The translations under genes and the position numbers were made by a program. A DNA stretch of 32,157 nt, taken from positions 1-32,157 of the forward strand of contig JAAYLV010000071.1 of the NCBI GenBank assembly GCA_012521755.1. Reading direction: 5' to 3'. Shown here piece by piece: positions 6,350-14,026 of this stretch. Each line of letters opens with the position of its first letter. Position 1 is the first letter of the stretch. Source of the stretch: Bacillota bacterium. GTDB taxonomy: Bacteria; Bacillota; Limnochordia; JAAZLZ01. Below the pieces are notes generated by a model that did not search any database, was not told the DNA's origin, and worked only from the letters and a program-made list of their open reading frames with translations.

Positions 6350-8371
6350 TCAATGATCCGACTGTACTTTAATATCGACAAGGGTCCCTGCGGCTTCGAC
6401 TTTGATCGGGTTGCCATCAACATCCTGGACAATCAGATTATTGATGGAGATGGGCGTATTCGTTGCCTCGCGCTTTGCCCGAAAGCGTATGGTGGCTACC
6501 GTTCCCGAGGCCCTCTGCTGCGGGCCTAGAGGATGACGATTGCCAGCGATGGCAGCCTCGCCTACCCCTGGATCGACCAAGGGGGGCGCCCAATCCAGAT
6601 ACTGGAGCCTCTCCCCCTCCTCCTTATGGACAAAGAGGGTGCCCCGGTCGATGCCCAAGGGACCGCCTACAATTTGGAGAGCATCCGGGTCGTAGACAAT
6701 ATCCAGGGAAATGCTGAAGAAGTCGGGGATGTTCGTTGCCAAGACATCGACGGTGAAGAAATCACCGGCATTGATTTCACCGTCTGGAGGCTGCACCCAC
6801 ACCCGGGGTTTGAGAAGGGGAACGAGAATGAAGTTGTTGGCCACGACCGCGTCGGCATTGTAGGCCTCTGTCTTGACAGAATAAGGCAGATGGCCTGTGA
6901 AGCCAATGGGCCGCAATGACCAGCTCACCTGGGATTCTTCGTCCGGTCCCAAGTTGCCTACGTACTTGCCCCCTCCCTCACCGCCGGCGAGCCCCAAGAC
7001 AGGGCTGCTAAACTCTGCTTTGACCCGGTAAGCGTCGGCTCCCCCGGTATTGCGAATTCTGGCCGTGATCCGGAACGGCACCGGATCCCAGCGCTCGAAC
7101 TTGACTCCCAGGCCGAGGGGCCCTTCCAAGGAGGTCTCCAGCTTAGGCGGGGCAACGACCGTAATCTTCCTGACGACGGAGTTGGGCTCACTGTTGGTCG
7201 AGCGGACGTGGACAGTGAAGGTCAGCTCCGCCGGTGTGTCGGAAGTGGGCACCAACATCCATTGGGCCTGGGCGGTAACCTTAGAGGAGAGATGTCCAAG
7301 CTCCTTCTCCATCTCGCCGGCGACTAGCCGCAGTCCCTCGCCGGGTTCGATGCTCGCCACCACATCCCGGGCTTCGCCCGTGCCGGTGTTTTCAACGTAG
7401 GCGACAACGGGGAAGGGTTCCACTCCCCTCCTGCCGGCGACCACTGAAGCCGGTGAGGTGACTCCCAAGGACAGCTCCCCTGGAGCGATGGTGATCCCGC
7501 CAAGACCATAGTAAGCCACATAAACCCGTTCTTCCCCGGGGGCCAGGACGACTGGCTCCCACCTTAAGGCCAAGGCGCTGTCCAGTTCAAACTCGCCCTT
7601 GCGGGTGAAGTCCCGGGCAGGCTGCACGTCGAATTCCCACAAGGAATCGGCCAGGCTTCCCCAGTTGGTGAAAAAGGCCAGGTCCGGGACGGTGACATCG
7701 CCGCCTTTCAATGTACCTTGGGCCATGACGCGAGGGTCGCTCAAGGAGTCAAAGGCCTGCCAAAACACTGGCATTTGCGCCGCGCGATATAACCGGTCCG
7801 TCAACACTTCTGCTTCCTCAACACGAAAGGGTGCGCCATCGTTTGCTCCGAGCATCGTATCTAAAACAATCCGGAGCCCCACCTGGCGGCCACGCTCGGA
7901 GACATTCTTGATGGTATATACAATGCGCGCAGTGTCCGCGAGTCCCGTCGTCGGACTCTTGGTGAACCCCAGGGCCTGTTGCACCTCGATACCGTTCAGT
8001 TCACAAACAGTATGTATCTCATTGCCCTTGATTGTAGGAGGAGTGACTATCCTCCCGTAGCGGCCGGTCCGTCCCGCCCTGGTTTCCGTTGGACCGCCAA
8101 AGACGAAATTCACCCCGTCGATCCTGACTGTTGTGTAGGAAGTCCAGGGGTTGTCGCCCCCGTAAATCAGGGGTTTGCTTTCATCACCTGGCCGATAGGG
8201 ATCTCCCCCGGTGGTGTTCACCGAAAAGCGACCGGTATTCTGTTCCCGGGCGTTAACGACGATCGCGATGTAGTCGTTGGACAGGGTCACGGTGTTGTTT
8301 TCTGCAATAGCCGGCGCAGCCCCCAAACACAGGCATAGCAGAAGGGTGAGGGCAATCAATTTGGGTCGCAT
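6350..8371 (-). CDS. Exported multi-domain beta-sandwich protein with C-terminal cohesin-like domain
   Basis: This 673-residue protein has a clear signal peptide (LIALTLLLCLCLGAAPAIA). Residues of about 26-295 form an unassigned beta-rich domain (VRIDGVNFVFGG, TGRYGRIVTPP). Two Ig-like domains of the CARDB/NEW3 sort follow (about 300-410 and 415-520). The C-terminus (about 525-670: INAGDFFTVDVLATNIPDFF ... LDIVYDPDALQI ... ASGTVATIRFRAK) resembles a type I cohesin-like fold. No dockerin, catalytic motif or membrane anchor is seen, so it may act as a periplasmic or surface adhesin/scaffold. It lies between tonB (23 bp gap) and the SLH/coiled-coil gene (12 bp gap). The ATG is preceded by GGGAGG at 11 nt. 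The domain calls are by pattern; the function is unknown. Confidence 0.7.
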   Translation of the reverse strand: MRPKLIALTLLLCLCLGAAPAIAENNTVTLSNDYIAIVVNAREQNTGRFSVNTTGGDPYRPGDESKPLIYGGDNPWTSYTTVRIDGVNFVFGGPTETRAGRTGRYGRIVTPPTIKGNEIHTVCELNGIEVQQALGFTKSPTTGLADTARIVYTIKNVSERGRQVGLRIVLDTMLGANDGAPFRVEEAEVLTDRLYRAAQMPVFWQAFDSLSDPRVMAQGTLKGGDVTVPDLAFFTNWGSLADSLWEFDVQPARDFTRKGEFELDSALALRWEPVVLAPGEERVYVAYYGLGGITIAPGELSLGVTSPASVVAGRRGVEPFPVVAYVENTGTGEARDVVASIEPGEGLRLVAGEMEKELGHLSSKVTAQAQWMLVPTSDTPAELTFTVHVRSTNSEPNSVVRKITVVAPPKLETSLEGPLGLGVKFERWDPVPFRITARIRNTGGADAYRVKAEFSSPVLGLAGGEGGGKYVGNLGPDEESQVSWSLRPIGFTGHLPYSVKTEAYNADAVVANNFILVPLLKPRVWVQPPDGEINAGDFFTVDVLATNIPDFFSISLDIVYDPDALQIVGGPLGIDRGTLFVHKEEGERLQYLDWAPPLVDPGVGEAAIAGNRHPLGPQQRASGTVATIRFRAKREATNTPISINNLIVQDVDGNPIKVEAAGTLVDIKVQSDH

Positions 8372-8394
8372 CTCCTATCCAACCTCCCGCATGT

Positions 8395-9435
8395 TCATAG
8401 CACATACTCGATGTCCTCAAAGTGTACGTCTACATGGTAAGCTTCGCCGCTGATCGGATCCTCTCGCTTGTCAAAAACGATGGTCACCTTAACCTTATAG
8501 GGTCTCGGAGCTGACCGGAAGGCCCAGCTTTCCGCGATAGTGCGCCTGGCGACCTGGTCCAAACGCGAGTCCGAAGAAGGAGAGGCGATCTCCACCTGGG
8601 AGATGCGTCCCCGTTCATCCACATGGACGAGAAGCTCCACCCTTCCCGTCACACCTTCGTGCTGGGCATTCTTGGGATAGACCGGTACACCTCCGGCGTG
8701 CCACATATCACTCCCTGAGGGGGGCGGCCCCAATTCCGGCTCCTCTCTCCCTTTCGGGGTTTCAGTCGCTCCTCCGTCACCTGGTACGGAAGTGTCCGGC
8801 TGCGGGTCCGCTTCCTCAACCCTCTCTTCCGTAGCCTTGGCCTCCTGGATCTCCTGGCTAGGCTGCGCGGGAGGCGGCTGGACCGGCGGCGTCGGCGCCT
8901 GTTCTGGTCTTGCCTGGGTATCTACCAAGGGCACCTCTGTTCCCCGATCGCTGGTGAGAAGCTCCTGCTCGCCTGTCCGCTCCGCGGTTGTTGGAGTCTC
9001 TGCGGGCGTTGGTGGCTTTTCTTCAACGGGTGGTTCAACCTTTGGTCTTTCCTCCGGCTCTGGCACTACCTCCCTCGTTGGGGGCTCCTCCTTAACTTCC
9101 ACCGGCTTGTCCACCTTGGGCGGTTGTGGCTGCTCTGCTTGTTGTTTGGCGGCCGGTTCTTGGGGTTTAGGCGGCGTTGGCTCAGGCTTAGGTTGGGGCT
9201 GGGGCGGCGGTGAAGGCCGCACAGCCTGAGGCGTTCCCCGGGGTTGAGCCGGCTGCGGTGCACTTACATTAATGACTTGTACCACGCCGCCATGCTCCAG
9301 TGAGGGGTGGCCGATGGATAGATCCCATGCCAAATAGGGATACAGTATGAAAAGCAATACATGCAGAAGGATGGATATGAGAAAAAACGGACTCAGAGCT
9401 TGCTCTGACTCGTCATAAATGTACATGTCGCTCAC
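8395..9435 (-). CDS. tonB: TonB family energy transducer
   Basis: This 346-residue protein has the TonB architecture. A short cytoplasmic N-terminus and one membrane anchor (about residues 17-40) are followed by a Pro/Glu/Lys-rich periplasmic spacer (about 57-235) and a C-terminal TonB domain (about 245-335: VPVYPKNAQHEGVTGRVELL ... VDERGRISQVEI ... WAFRSAPRPYKVKV). TonB carries proton-motive force from ExbB-ExbD to outer-membrane receptors, so its presence implies an outer membrane. The start is GTG, placed by GGAGGA 8 nt upstream. It follows exbD by 22 bp and precedes the cohesin-like gene. The spacer is long. No TonB-dependent receptor lies in the window, so the outer-membrane partner is unknown. 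Confidence 0.9.
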   Translation of the reverse strand: MSDMYIYDESEQALSPFFLISILLHVLLFILYPYLAWDLSIGHPSLEHGGVVQVINVSAPQPAQPRGTPQAVRPSPPPQPQPKPEPTPPKPQEPAAKQQAEQPQPPKVDKPVEVKEEPPTREVVPEPEERPKVEPPVEEKPPTPAETPTTAERTGEQELLTSDRGTEVPLVDTQARPEQAPTPPVQPPPAQPSQEIQEAKATEERVEEADPQPDTSVPGDGGATETPKGREEPELGPPPSGSDMWHAGGVPVYPKNAQHEGVTGRVELLVHVDERGRISQVEIASPSSDSRLDQVARRTIAESWAFRSAPRPYKVKVTIVFDKREDPISGEAYHVDVHFEDIEYVL

Positions 9436-9457
9436 CTATCCGTTCCTCCAGCGGGAT

Positions 9458-9865
9458 TCAATTAACACGATCCCTCTCAACAGCTAGGCCGAGCCGAAAT
9501 CCGCCCCCGGCCCGCACTTCATCCATAGCTTTGACTATATGTTCGTAGCGGGTCTCTTTATCAGCTTTGATGATTACAAACAGATCCGGCCTACGCTGCA
9601 GGGCTTCCCTAACCCGACCCTGGATGTCCTTCGTTGCTACCGCTTTACCGTCAATGTACATAGTTCCAGTCTTCGCAATAGTGATAGTGATGCTGCTGGG
9701 CTGCCTCTCGGTGGCCGTTACTGCCTTGGGCAGCTCTACATTCAGTCCCGCCGGGTTGATTTCAAAGGAGGTAAAGATCATGAAAAAAACCAAGATGGAA
9801 AAAATGACGTCAATCAAAGGGGTGATCTCTAACCGGGGATTCCGCTTGCGGCGTGTGACGAACAT
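9458..9865 (-). CDS. exbD: ExbD/TolR biopolymer transport protein
   Basis: This 135-residue protein is a standard ExbD/TolR. A short basic N-terminus (RRKRNPRLEITPLIDV) leads into the single membrane helix, which carries the conserved proton-relaying Asp (PLIDVIFSILVFFMIF, Asp near residue 19). A periplasmic domain follows (IYIDGK-type strand, RRPDLFVIIKADKETRY). With ExbB it forms the proton channel that energises TonB. Its ATG overlaps the exbB stop by one base (TGATG), indicating tight coupling. ExbD rather than TolR is chosen because a tonB gene follows and no tolB or pal is present. Confidence 0.93.
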   Translation of the reverse strand: MFVTRRKRNPRLEITPLIDVIFSILVFFMIFTSFEINPAGLNVELPKAVTATERQPSSITITIAKTGTMYIDGKAVATKDIQGRVREALQRRPDLFVIIKADKETRYEHIVKAMDEVRAGGGFRLGLAVERDRVN

Positions 9866-10479
9866 CAGCCCTCACCCCGTTTTTCCAGGAAATACAAAAG
9901 GTCAGCGGAGCGACGATTCATTTCCGCAACGTTGCGATCGATGAGGCTTGAGAGATAATAATACAGGGCCATGGTGGGGATGGCGATAATCAGCCCTGCT
10001 GCGGTCGTGATCAACGCTTCGGCAATTCCTAAACTAAGCTCTTCCGGAGTGTGTGCGCCTTGCATGTAGGCAAGGACGTTGAAGCTCCTAATGATCCCCG
10101 TCACCGTCCCCAGCAGGCCAAGCAACGGTGCGATGGTGACGATGCTGTCTAGGACAACCATGCGTCGCTCCATCTTGTAAAGTTCGTGGGCGCCCACTTC
10201 CTCTAGATGCTGGCGTATTTCCTCACGGGGGCGATCATAATGGGCGATACCTGCCGCCAAGATGGCGGCCACCGGACCGCGGGACTTCTTGGCGATCTGC
10301 ATAGCTTCAAGTACCTTCCCTTGCTGCAAGGAAAGCTTGATGTCGTCCATGAGATCTTCCGTATCGACCCTCGACCGCCATAAATAAATGAACCGTTCAA
10401 GACCGACGGCCAAGGCCACGACAGACGAGAGAACTAGTGGAATCATTACGGGGCCGCCTTTAATTACGATATCCATCAT
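9865..10479 (-). CDS. exbB: ExbB/TolQ/MotA-type proton channel protein
   Basis: This protein of about 204 residues belongs to the ExbB/TolQ/MotA family. It has an N-terminal membrane helix (IPLVLSSVVALAVGLERFIY), a cytoplasmic loop, and two further helices. These include the signature PLLGLLGTVTGIIRSF and the Gly/Ala-rich last segment (ALITTAAGLIIAIPTMALYYY). It forms the pentameric ring that surrounds the ExbD helices and powers TonB. The ORF track start at 10545 is too early. GGAGGG lies 7 nt upstream of ATG 10479 (MMDIVIKGG), with ATG 10485 as a less well-spaced alternative. It is the first gene of the five-gene envelope operon and is divergent from a SASP gene. Confidence 0.93.
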   Translation of the reverse strand: MMDIVIKGGPVMIPLVLSSVVALAVGLERFIYLWRSRVDTEDLMDDIKLSLQQGKVLEAMQIAKKSRGPVAAILAAGIAHYDRPREEIRQHLEEVGAHELYKMERRMVVLDSIVTIAPLLGLLGTVTGIIRSFNVLAYMQGAHTPEELSLGIAEALITTAAGLIIAIPTMALYYYLSSLIDRNVAEMNRRSADLLYFLEKRGEG

Positions 10480-10681
10480 GGGCATTCCCTCCGTTGCGAC
10501 GCGTAAGCTGCGATTGCCCCTTAGGGCACTACTCGAGGAAAGCATTCGACGCGCCCCGACGATTTCCTTTTTTGAAAAAGGATATCTCTACTGGAGCAAA
10601 ATGCCATTAGGCCCTCTAGAAGGCCTCCGAAGCATAGATGATGTTAATCGAGAAAAAACTAAGAGTGGAGGTGGGAGAGTC

Positions 10682-10900
10682 ATGAAAGGGAAAAAACGTT
10701 CTCTGACTCCCTTCGAATGGGAGCTGGAGCGATATAAATACGAAGTTGCGGCAAAGCTGGGATTGAAGGAGAAGGTTGAGGAACTGGGATGGAAAAACTT
10801 GACTGCTCGAGAGTGCGGCCGGGTAGGGGGCAAGATGGGCGGGAAGATCGGCGGCCGGACAGTGCTCGAAAGAATCAAGAAGCTTAAACGGCAGGACTAG
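10682..10900 (+). CDS. Alpha/beta-type small acid-soluble spore protein
   Basis: This 72-residue protein fits the alpha/beta-type SASP family, DNA-binding proteins that coat and protect the spore chromosome. The first conserved helix reads ERYKYEVAAKLGL, matching the (K/R)YE(I/V)A..LG segment that holds the germination-protease site. The second block is LTARECGRVGGKMGGKIGG, matching the R..G.VGG.M pattern. Spacing and the ELGW insert recall SspF-like minor members. GGAGGTG stands 8-9 nt before ATG 10682; the longer ORF in the track (from 10388) is an artefact. The gene is presumably transcribed in the forespore, although no convincing sigma-G promoter was found. Its last 17 bases overlap the convergent acetyltransferase. 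Confidence 0.88.
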   Translation: MKGKKRSLTPFEWELERYKYEVAAKLGLKEKVEELGWKNLTARECGRVGGKMGGKIGGRTVLERIKKLKRQD

Positions 10901-11423
10901 TGGACCGCGAAGGTAGGCATTCCGAACGGAGCACTTCCATTAGAATGATTTCGTGCTCTCTGTCATTTGGTCGCCGGAGCCGTCCTTCTTTCCTGAAGCC
11001 GCACTTGGTGTAGCAGCGGATGGCCCTCTTGTTGAAGCTGTAGACGCGAAGGTAAACCCGTTCGAGATGGAGGCTAGAAAAAGCATACAATAACATCGTC
11101 ATTATTGCATCCGTCCCATGACCCTGATTGCGGTCCTCTTCTTTGCCAATGCGGATCCGAAGTTCACACTCCCGTCGCCGCCAGCTGATATGTACTAGCT
11201 CGATTTCACCGATGAGCCTGTCGTCTTTGGTGACGATGGCCAGCAGCTTGGTTCCCCGGTCAGCCCTGGCCTCCCTCAGCCATCGGTGGGCCTCACCTAG
11301 ATCCTGCGGATATTCTCCGTCCATCAAGTACTGGAGCTGCCGATTCTGGCCCCACCTAATCAGCTCAGGCAAGTCTTCCTCCTGGATTGGGCGCAGGTCC
11401 ACCTTCTCACCGATCAGCCTCAT
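10884..11423 (-). CDS. GNAT family N-acetyltransferase (RimJ/RimL type)
   Basis: This protein of about 179 residues is a GNAT acetyltransferase, transferring acetyl from acetyl-CoA to an amine. The N-terminus has the classic opening LIGEKVDLRPIQEEDLPEL. The core strand is followed by the acetyl-CoA loop (RNQGHGTDAI, the Q/R-x-x-G-x-G/A motif), and the C-terminal part has NKRAIRCYTKCGFRKEGRLR, typical of RimJ/RimL-like and spermidine-type GNATs. The substrate is unknown. The track start at 11459 adds 12 unsupported residues; ATG 11423 aligns with the family start. The 3' end overlaps the convergent SASP gene by 17 bp, and it lies downstream of the PHP gene on the same strand. Confidence 0.85.
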   Translation of the reverse strand: MRLIGEKVDLRPIQEEDLPELIRWGQNRQLQYLMDGEYPQDLGEAHRWLREARADRGTKLLAIVTKDDRLIGEIELVHISWRRRECELRIRIGKEEDRNQGHGTDAIMTMLLYAFSSLHLERVYLRVYSFNKRAIRCYTKCGFRKEGRLRRPNDREHEIILMEVLRSECLPSRSTSPAV

Positions 11424-11509
11424 CCGTTGCCACTCTCCCTGGTGTGAACATTGCTGCATCTGGCGGTTTAGCTTGTGTATCCTATTCTACTGAAGGGGAG
11501 TGAACCCTC

Positions 11510-12373
11510 CTAGTAGTTCTGTCCACTAATGGAGAGCTTAAGGCCTTTAGACTGATACAGCCTTGCCAGTTCGGATCTGCTGATGCCCTTTGATCCAAGT
11601 TGGGCTCCTTCCCTAGCCCCGGGACCATGGAAGTCCGATCCACCGGTGGTCAAAAGCCCTTTCCTTTCGCAAAGCTCCCGATAATAGGTCGCTTGTTCCT
11701 CTGTATGATCCGGGTGGTAGACTTCGAGGCCGGCGACTCCCAGTTCGCAAAGCTTCACGACCAGCTCCTCGTCACCCAGAAGGCCCGGATGGGCCAAGAT
11801 GGGAATGCCGCCGCTTTGCTCAATGAGCTCAATGGCCTCCTCTACCGACAGCTTGTAGCGGGGAACGTAAGCTGGACGACCCCGACCGAGCAGTCTACGA
11901 AAGGCCTCCGTCACCGATGGGACGACGCCCCTTTCCACCAGGCAGCGGGCCACGTGCAACCGCCCGACACTGCCATTGCCGGCTAGCTCCATGACCCTCG
12001 TCAAGGGAATGGGATAGCCCATTTGATTGAGGATGCGGACCATCTCTTCGACCCTTTCCAAGCGCTCTTCCCGGAGGAGCTTGAGGGTTCGAAGCAGCGG
12101 TGGGTGACGGTGGTCCAACAGGTAGCCGAGCAAGTGAATCTCTGCACCTTGCCGATCGATGCTTAGCTCGAGTCCTGGGATGACCAACAGGTCCAGGGAT
12201 GAAGCTGCTGCCTGGGCTTCATCGACGCCGGCTACGCTGTCATGGTCGGTGATGCTGATGGCTTCAAGGTTGAGATGGGCTGCTAACTTGACAACTGCTC
12301 GGGGACTGAGGGTGCCATCGGAGGCGGTCGTATGTACGTGGAGATCAATTGGTGCGGCGACAGGATGGGGCAT
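11510..12373 (-). CDS. PHP-domain phosphoesterase (RNase AM/YciV-like)
   Basis: This protein of about 287 residues is a PHP-domain metal-dependent phosphoesterase. Metal-binding motifs appear in order: DLHVHTTASDG near the start, SITDHDSVAG, IPGLELS, an inserted helical domain, ILAHPGL, and GGSDFHG near the end. The layout matches the family of YciV/RNase AM, acting on nucleoside 3',5'-bisphosphates and RNA 5' ends; other PHP substrates are possible. AAGGAG lies 10 nt upstream of ATG 12373, so the TTG at 12394 in the track is rejected. It directly follows sigF and may be co-transcribed with the sporulation operon. Confidence 0.85.
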   Translation of the reverse strand: MPHPVAAPIDLHVHTTASDGTLSPRAVVKLAAHLNLEAISITDHDSVAGVDEAQAAASSLDLLVIPGLELSIDRQGAEIHLLGYLLDHRHPPLLRTLKLLREERLERVEEMVRILNQMGYPIPLTRVMELAGNGSVGRLHVARCLVERGVVPSVTEAFRRLLGRGRPAYVPRYKLSVEEAIELIEQSGGIPILAHPGLLGDEELVVKLCELGVAGLEVYHPDHTEEQATYYRELCERKGLLTTGGSDFHGPGAREGAQLGSKGISRSELARLYQSKGLKLSISGQNY

Positions 12374-12390
12374 TAGGCAAAGACTCCTTC

Positions 12391-13161
12391 TCAACTTAAC
12401 ATTTGACGCAAGGTCCTGAGGATGGTCTTTTCGATCCGGGAGACCTGGGCCTGGGAGATCCCCAGTTCATTTGCTATTTGCGTTTGCGTCTTCTCCTGGA
12501 GAAAGCGCCAGATGAGGATCTTTTGCTCCCGGGGTGCTAGGCGAGTGATTACCTGTCTTAAGGCGAGGCCCTCCACCGTCTGCTCTCCCTCATCGGCAAT
12601 AACACCCTCTAGATGAATAGGTTGTCCTTCATCTTCCTTGATCACATCTTGCAGGGAACTAACCGGTTGGGTGCTGGCGAGGGCAACGGCTACTTCTTCC
12701 CTATCCACGCCCATCGCTTGACTGATTTCGCTAATTGTGGGCGACCGGTTCAGGGTCTGGGTCAAATCGTCCCGAGTCTTGATCGCCTGGGAGGCTAGAT
12801 CCTGCAGAGCCCGGCCAACGGTGATAGGCCCTTCCTTCCGCAAGTATTGTCTGATCTCCCCCATGATCAACGGAACGGCATAGGTGGAAAAGCGTACATC
12901 ATAGCTTAGGTCAAAATTATCGATGGCTTTGAGCAGTCCTAAACAGCCAATCTGGAACAAGTCCTCAATGTCCCGACCCCGTCCGGCGTAGCGTCGGGCG
13001 ATGCTGAGGACCAGGCGCAAGTTGTGTTGCACGAGGGTGTCCCTAGCTTCCCGATCGCCTCCTTGGGCTTGCTCCAACAGCAAACGGGTCTTTTCATCCC
13101 CGAGCAACGGCCTTTGGGGCAGGCTAATATCGGCGCGAGCTTCGTCTACCACCGGCTTCAC
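12391..13161 (-). CDS. sigF: RNA polymerase forespore sigma factor SigF
   Basis: This 256-residue sigma-70 family protein is sigma-F, the first forespore-specific sigma factor. Region 2 is clear (LVQHNLRLVLSIARRYAGRG, DLFQIGCLGLLKAI, then RFSTYAVPLIMGEIRQYLR). Region 3 is about residues 115-180. Region 4 ends in the helix-turn-helix QTQIANELGISQAQVSRIEK. It follows spoIIAA and spoIIAB in the standard order, overlapping spoIIAB by four bases (GTGA), and begins with GTG. SpoIIAB would hold it inactive until SpoIIAA is dephosphorylated. Context and motifs together make the assignment firm; sigma-G, its close relative, is encoded elsewhere. Confidence 0.96.
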   Translation of the reverse strand: MKPVVDEARADISLPQRPLLGDEKTRLLLEQAQGGDREARDTLVQHNLRLVLSIARRYAGRGRDIEDLFQIGCLGLLKAIDNFDLSYDVRFSTYAVPLIMGEIRQYLRKEGPITVGRALQDLASQAIKTRDDLTQTLNRSPTISEISQAMGVDREEVAVALASTQPVSSLQDVIKEDEGQPIHLEGVIADEGEQTVEGLALRQVITRLAPREQKILIWRFLQEKTQTQIANELGISQAQVSRIEKTILRTLRQMLS

Positions 13162-13601
13162 ACCCCGTCCGGTCTTGGGGCTCTTACGTATTTGACCATG
13201 TGGATTTTGGTGCCTTGTCCCGGTTGAGATTGAATGGCAAGGGCATCCATGTATTCATTGATAAATACCAGACCAAGGCCCATGCGTTCCTCCGGGACAG
13301 TAGTATAGGCCGGCTCTAAGGCCTTTTCTACATCTTCAATGCCGACGCCCTCATCGGTCACTTCAATCTCTAGTCGGTCCGGGAAGATTTGACAGCACAC
13401 AACTACCTGGCCAGTCCCTTTGCCGTAAGCGTGGATCACTGTATTGGATACTGCCTCCGATGTCGCCACCTTGATCTCATCCAATTCATCCAAGGTAAAA
13501 TCTAGCTGGGAGGCAAAGACGGCCACGGTGGTGCGGGCAAAGGCCACATTCTCCGGGAGATTCGGAAACTCCATCCGCATATAGTTTCGAGCTGCCGACA
13601 C
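13158..13601 (-). CDS. spoIIAB: Anti-sigma F factor / serine kinase SpoIIAB
   Basis: This protein of about 147 residues is a GHKL-fold kinase that binds sigma-F and phosphorylates SpoIIAA. The N-box reads EIKVATSEAVSNTVIHAY, the G1 box is VTDEGVGIEDVEKA, and the G2 region is EERMGLGLVFINEYMD. The opening MRMEFPNLPENVAFAR aligns with the start of the Bacillus protein. Two starts are possible: ATG 13619, overlapping the spoIIAA stop, or GTG 13601, which has GAGAGGGG 8 nt upstream and is preferred here. It ends in a four-base overlap with sigF. Confidence 0.95.
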   Translation of the reverse strand: MSAARNYMRMEFPNLPENVAFARTTVAVFASQLDFTLDELDEIKVATSEAVSNTVIHAYGKGTGQVVVCCQIFPDRLEIEVTDEGVGIEDVEKALEPAYTTVPEERMGLGLVFINEYMDALAIQSQPGQGTKIHMVKYVRAPRPDGV

Positions 13602-13615
13602 GGTCCTATCCCCTC

Positions 13616-13954
13616 TCATAGGTGTTCCAGCGCCCTTTCCGCATTGGGAAAGAGTGGCATGATTTTGTCCAAGCCGGACAACTCGAGGATCCTTTGCACT
13701 TGGGGCTGGGCATTGACCAACAGCAGCTTGCCTCCCCGCTCCCTAATCCGTTTGTAGCGGCCTAAGATGGCCCCTAAGCCAGAACTATCGATGAAGTCCA
13801 CCTCGCTCAGGTCTAAAATGAGGTTAGCCAGACGTTCATAGGTTTCCAATTCCTGGTCCACCTGTGCCCGGAAAATAGGGGCCGTCAGCAAGTCCAGTTC
13901 TCCCTTCATTGTAACCAGGAGAGCGGTTCCACGCCTTTGGTGATAGATCTCCAA
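13616..13954 (-). CDS. spoIIAA: Anti-anti-sigma F factor SpoIIAA
   Basis: This STAS-domain protein of about 112 residues is the phosphorylatable antagonist of SpoIIAB. The signature FIDSSGLGAILGRYK contains the serine that SpoIIAB phosphorylates and SpoIIE dephosphorylates. The track start (TTG 14002) would give a 128-residue protein, but it lies within the -10 region of the sigma-H-like promoter and has no good ribosome binding site. TTG 13954 has AGGGGGT about 6 nt upstream and gives a length and N-terminus like Bacillus SpoIIAA. It is first in the spoIIAA-spoIIAB-sigF unit. Confidence 0.95.
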   Translation of the reverse strand: MEIYHQRRGTALLVTMKGELDLLTAPIFRAQVDQELETYERLANLILDLSEVDFIDSSGLGAILGRYKRIRERGGKLLLVNAQPQVQRILELSGLDKIMPLFPNAERALEHL

Positions 13955-13990
13955 AGAATTACCCCCTGCCTTTTGATGTAAAACTTCCCC

Positions 13991-14021
13991 AATATTCGCC
14001 AAATTAGATCCGAATTCCTGC
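13991..14021 (-). promoter_or_regulatory. Sigma-H-type promoter of the spoIIA operon
   Basis: On the minus strand GCAGGAATT (-35, consensus RnAGGAwwW) is followed after 12 nt by GGCGAATAT (-10, consensus RnnGAATwW). This is the expected spacing for Spo0H, which drives spoIIA in Bacillus. The element lies just after the dacF stop codon and places initiation near 13984, about 30 nt before the preferred spoIIAA start. Confidence 0.75.
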
Positions 14022-14026
14022 TGGGA

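Noticed and set aside
8792-9229. 145-aa plus-strand ORF opposite tonB, Gly/Ser-rich
   Set aside because: It is the antisense shadow of the Pro-rich TonB spacer (Pro codons read as Gly on the other strand).
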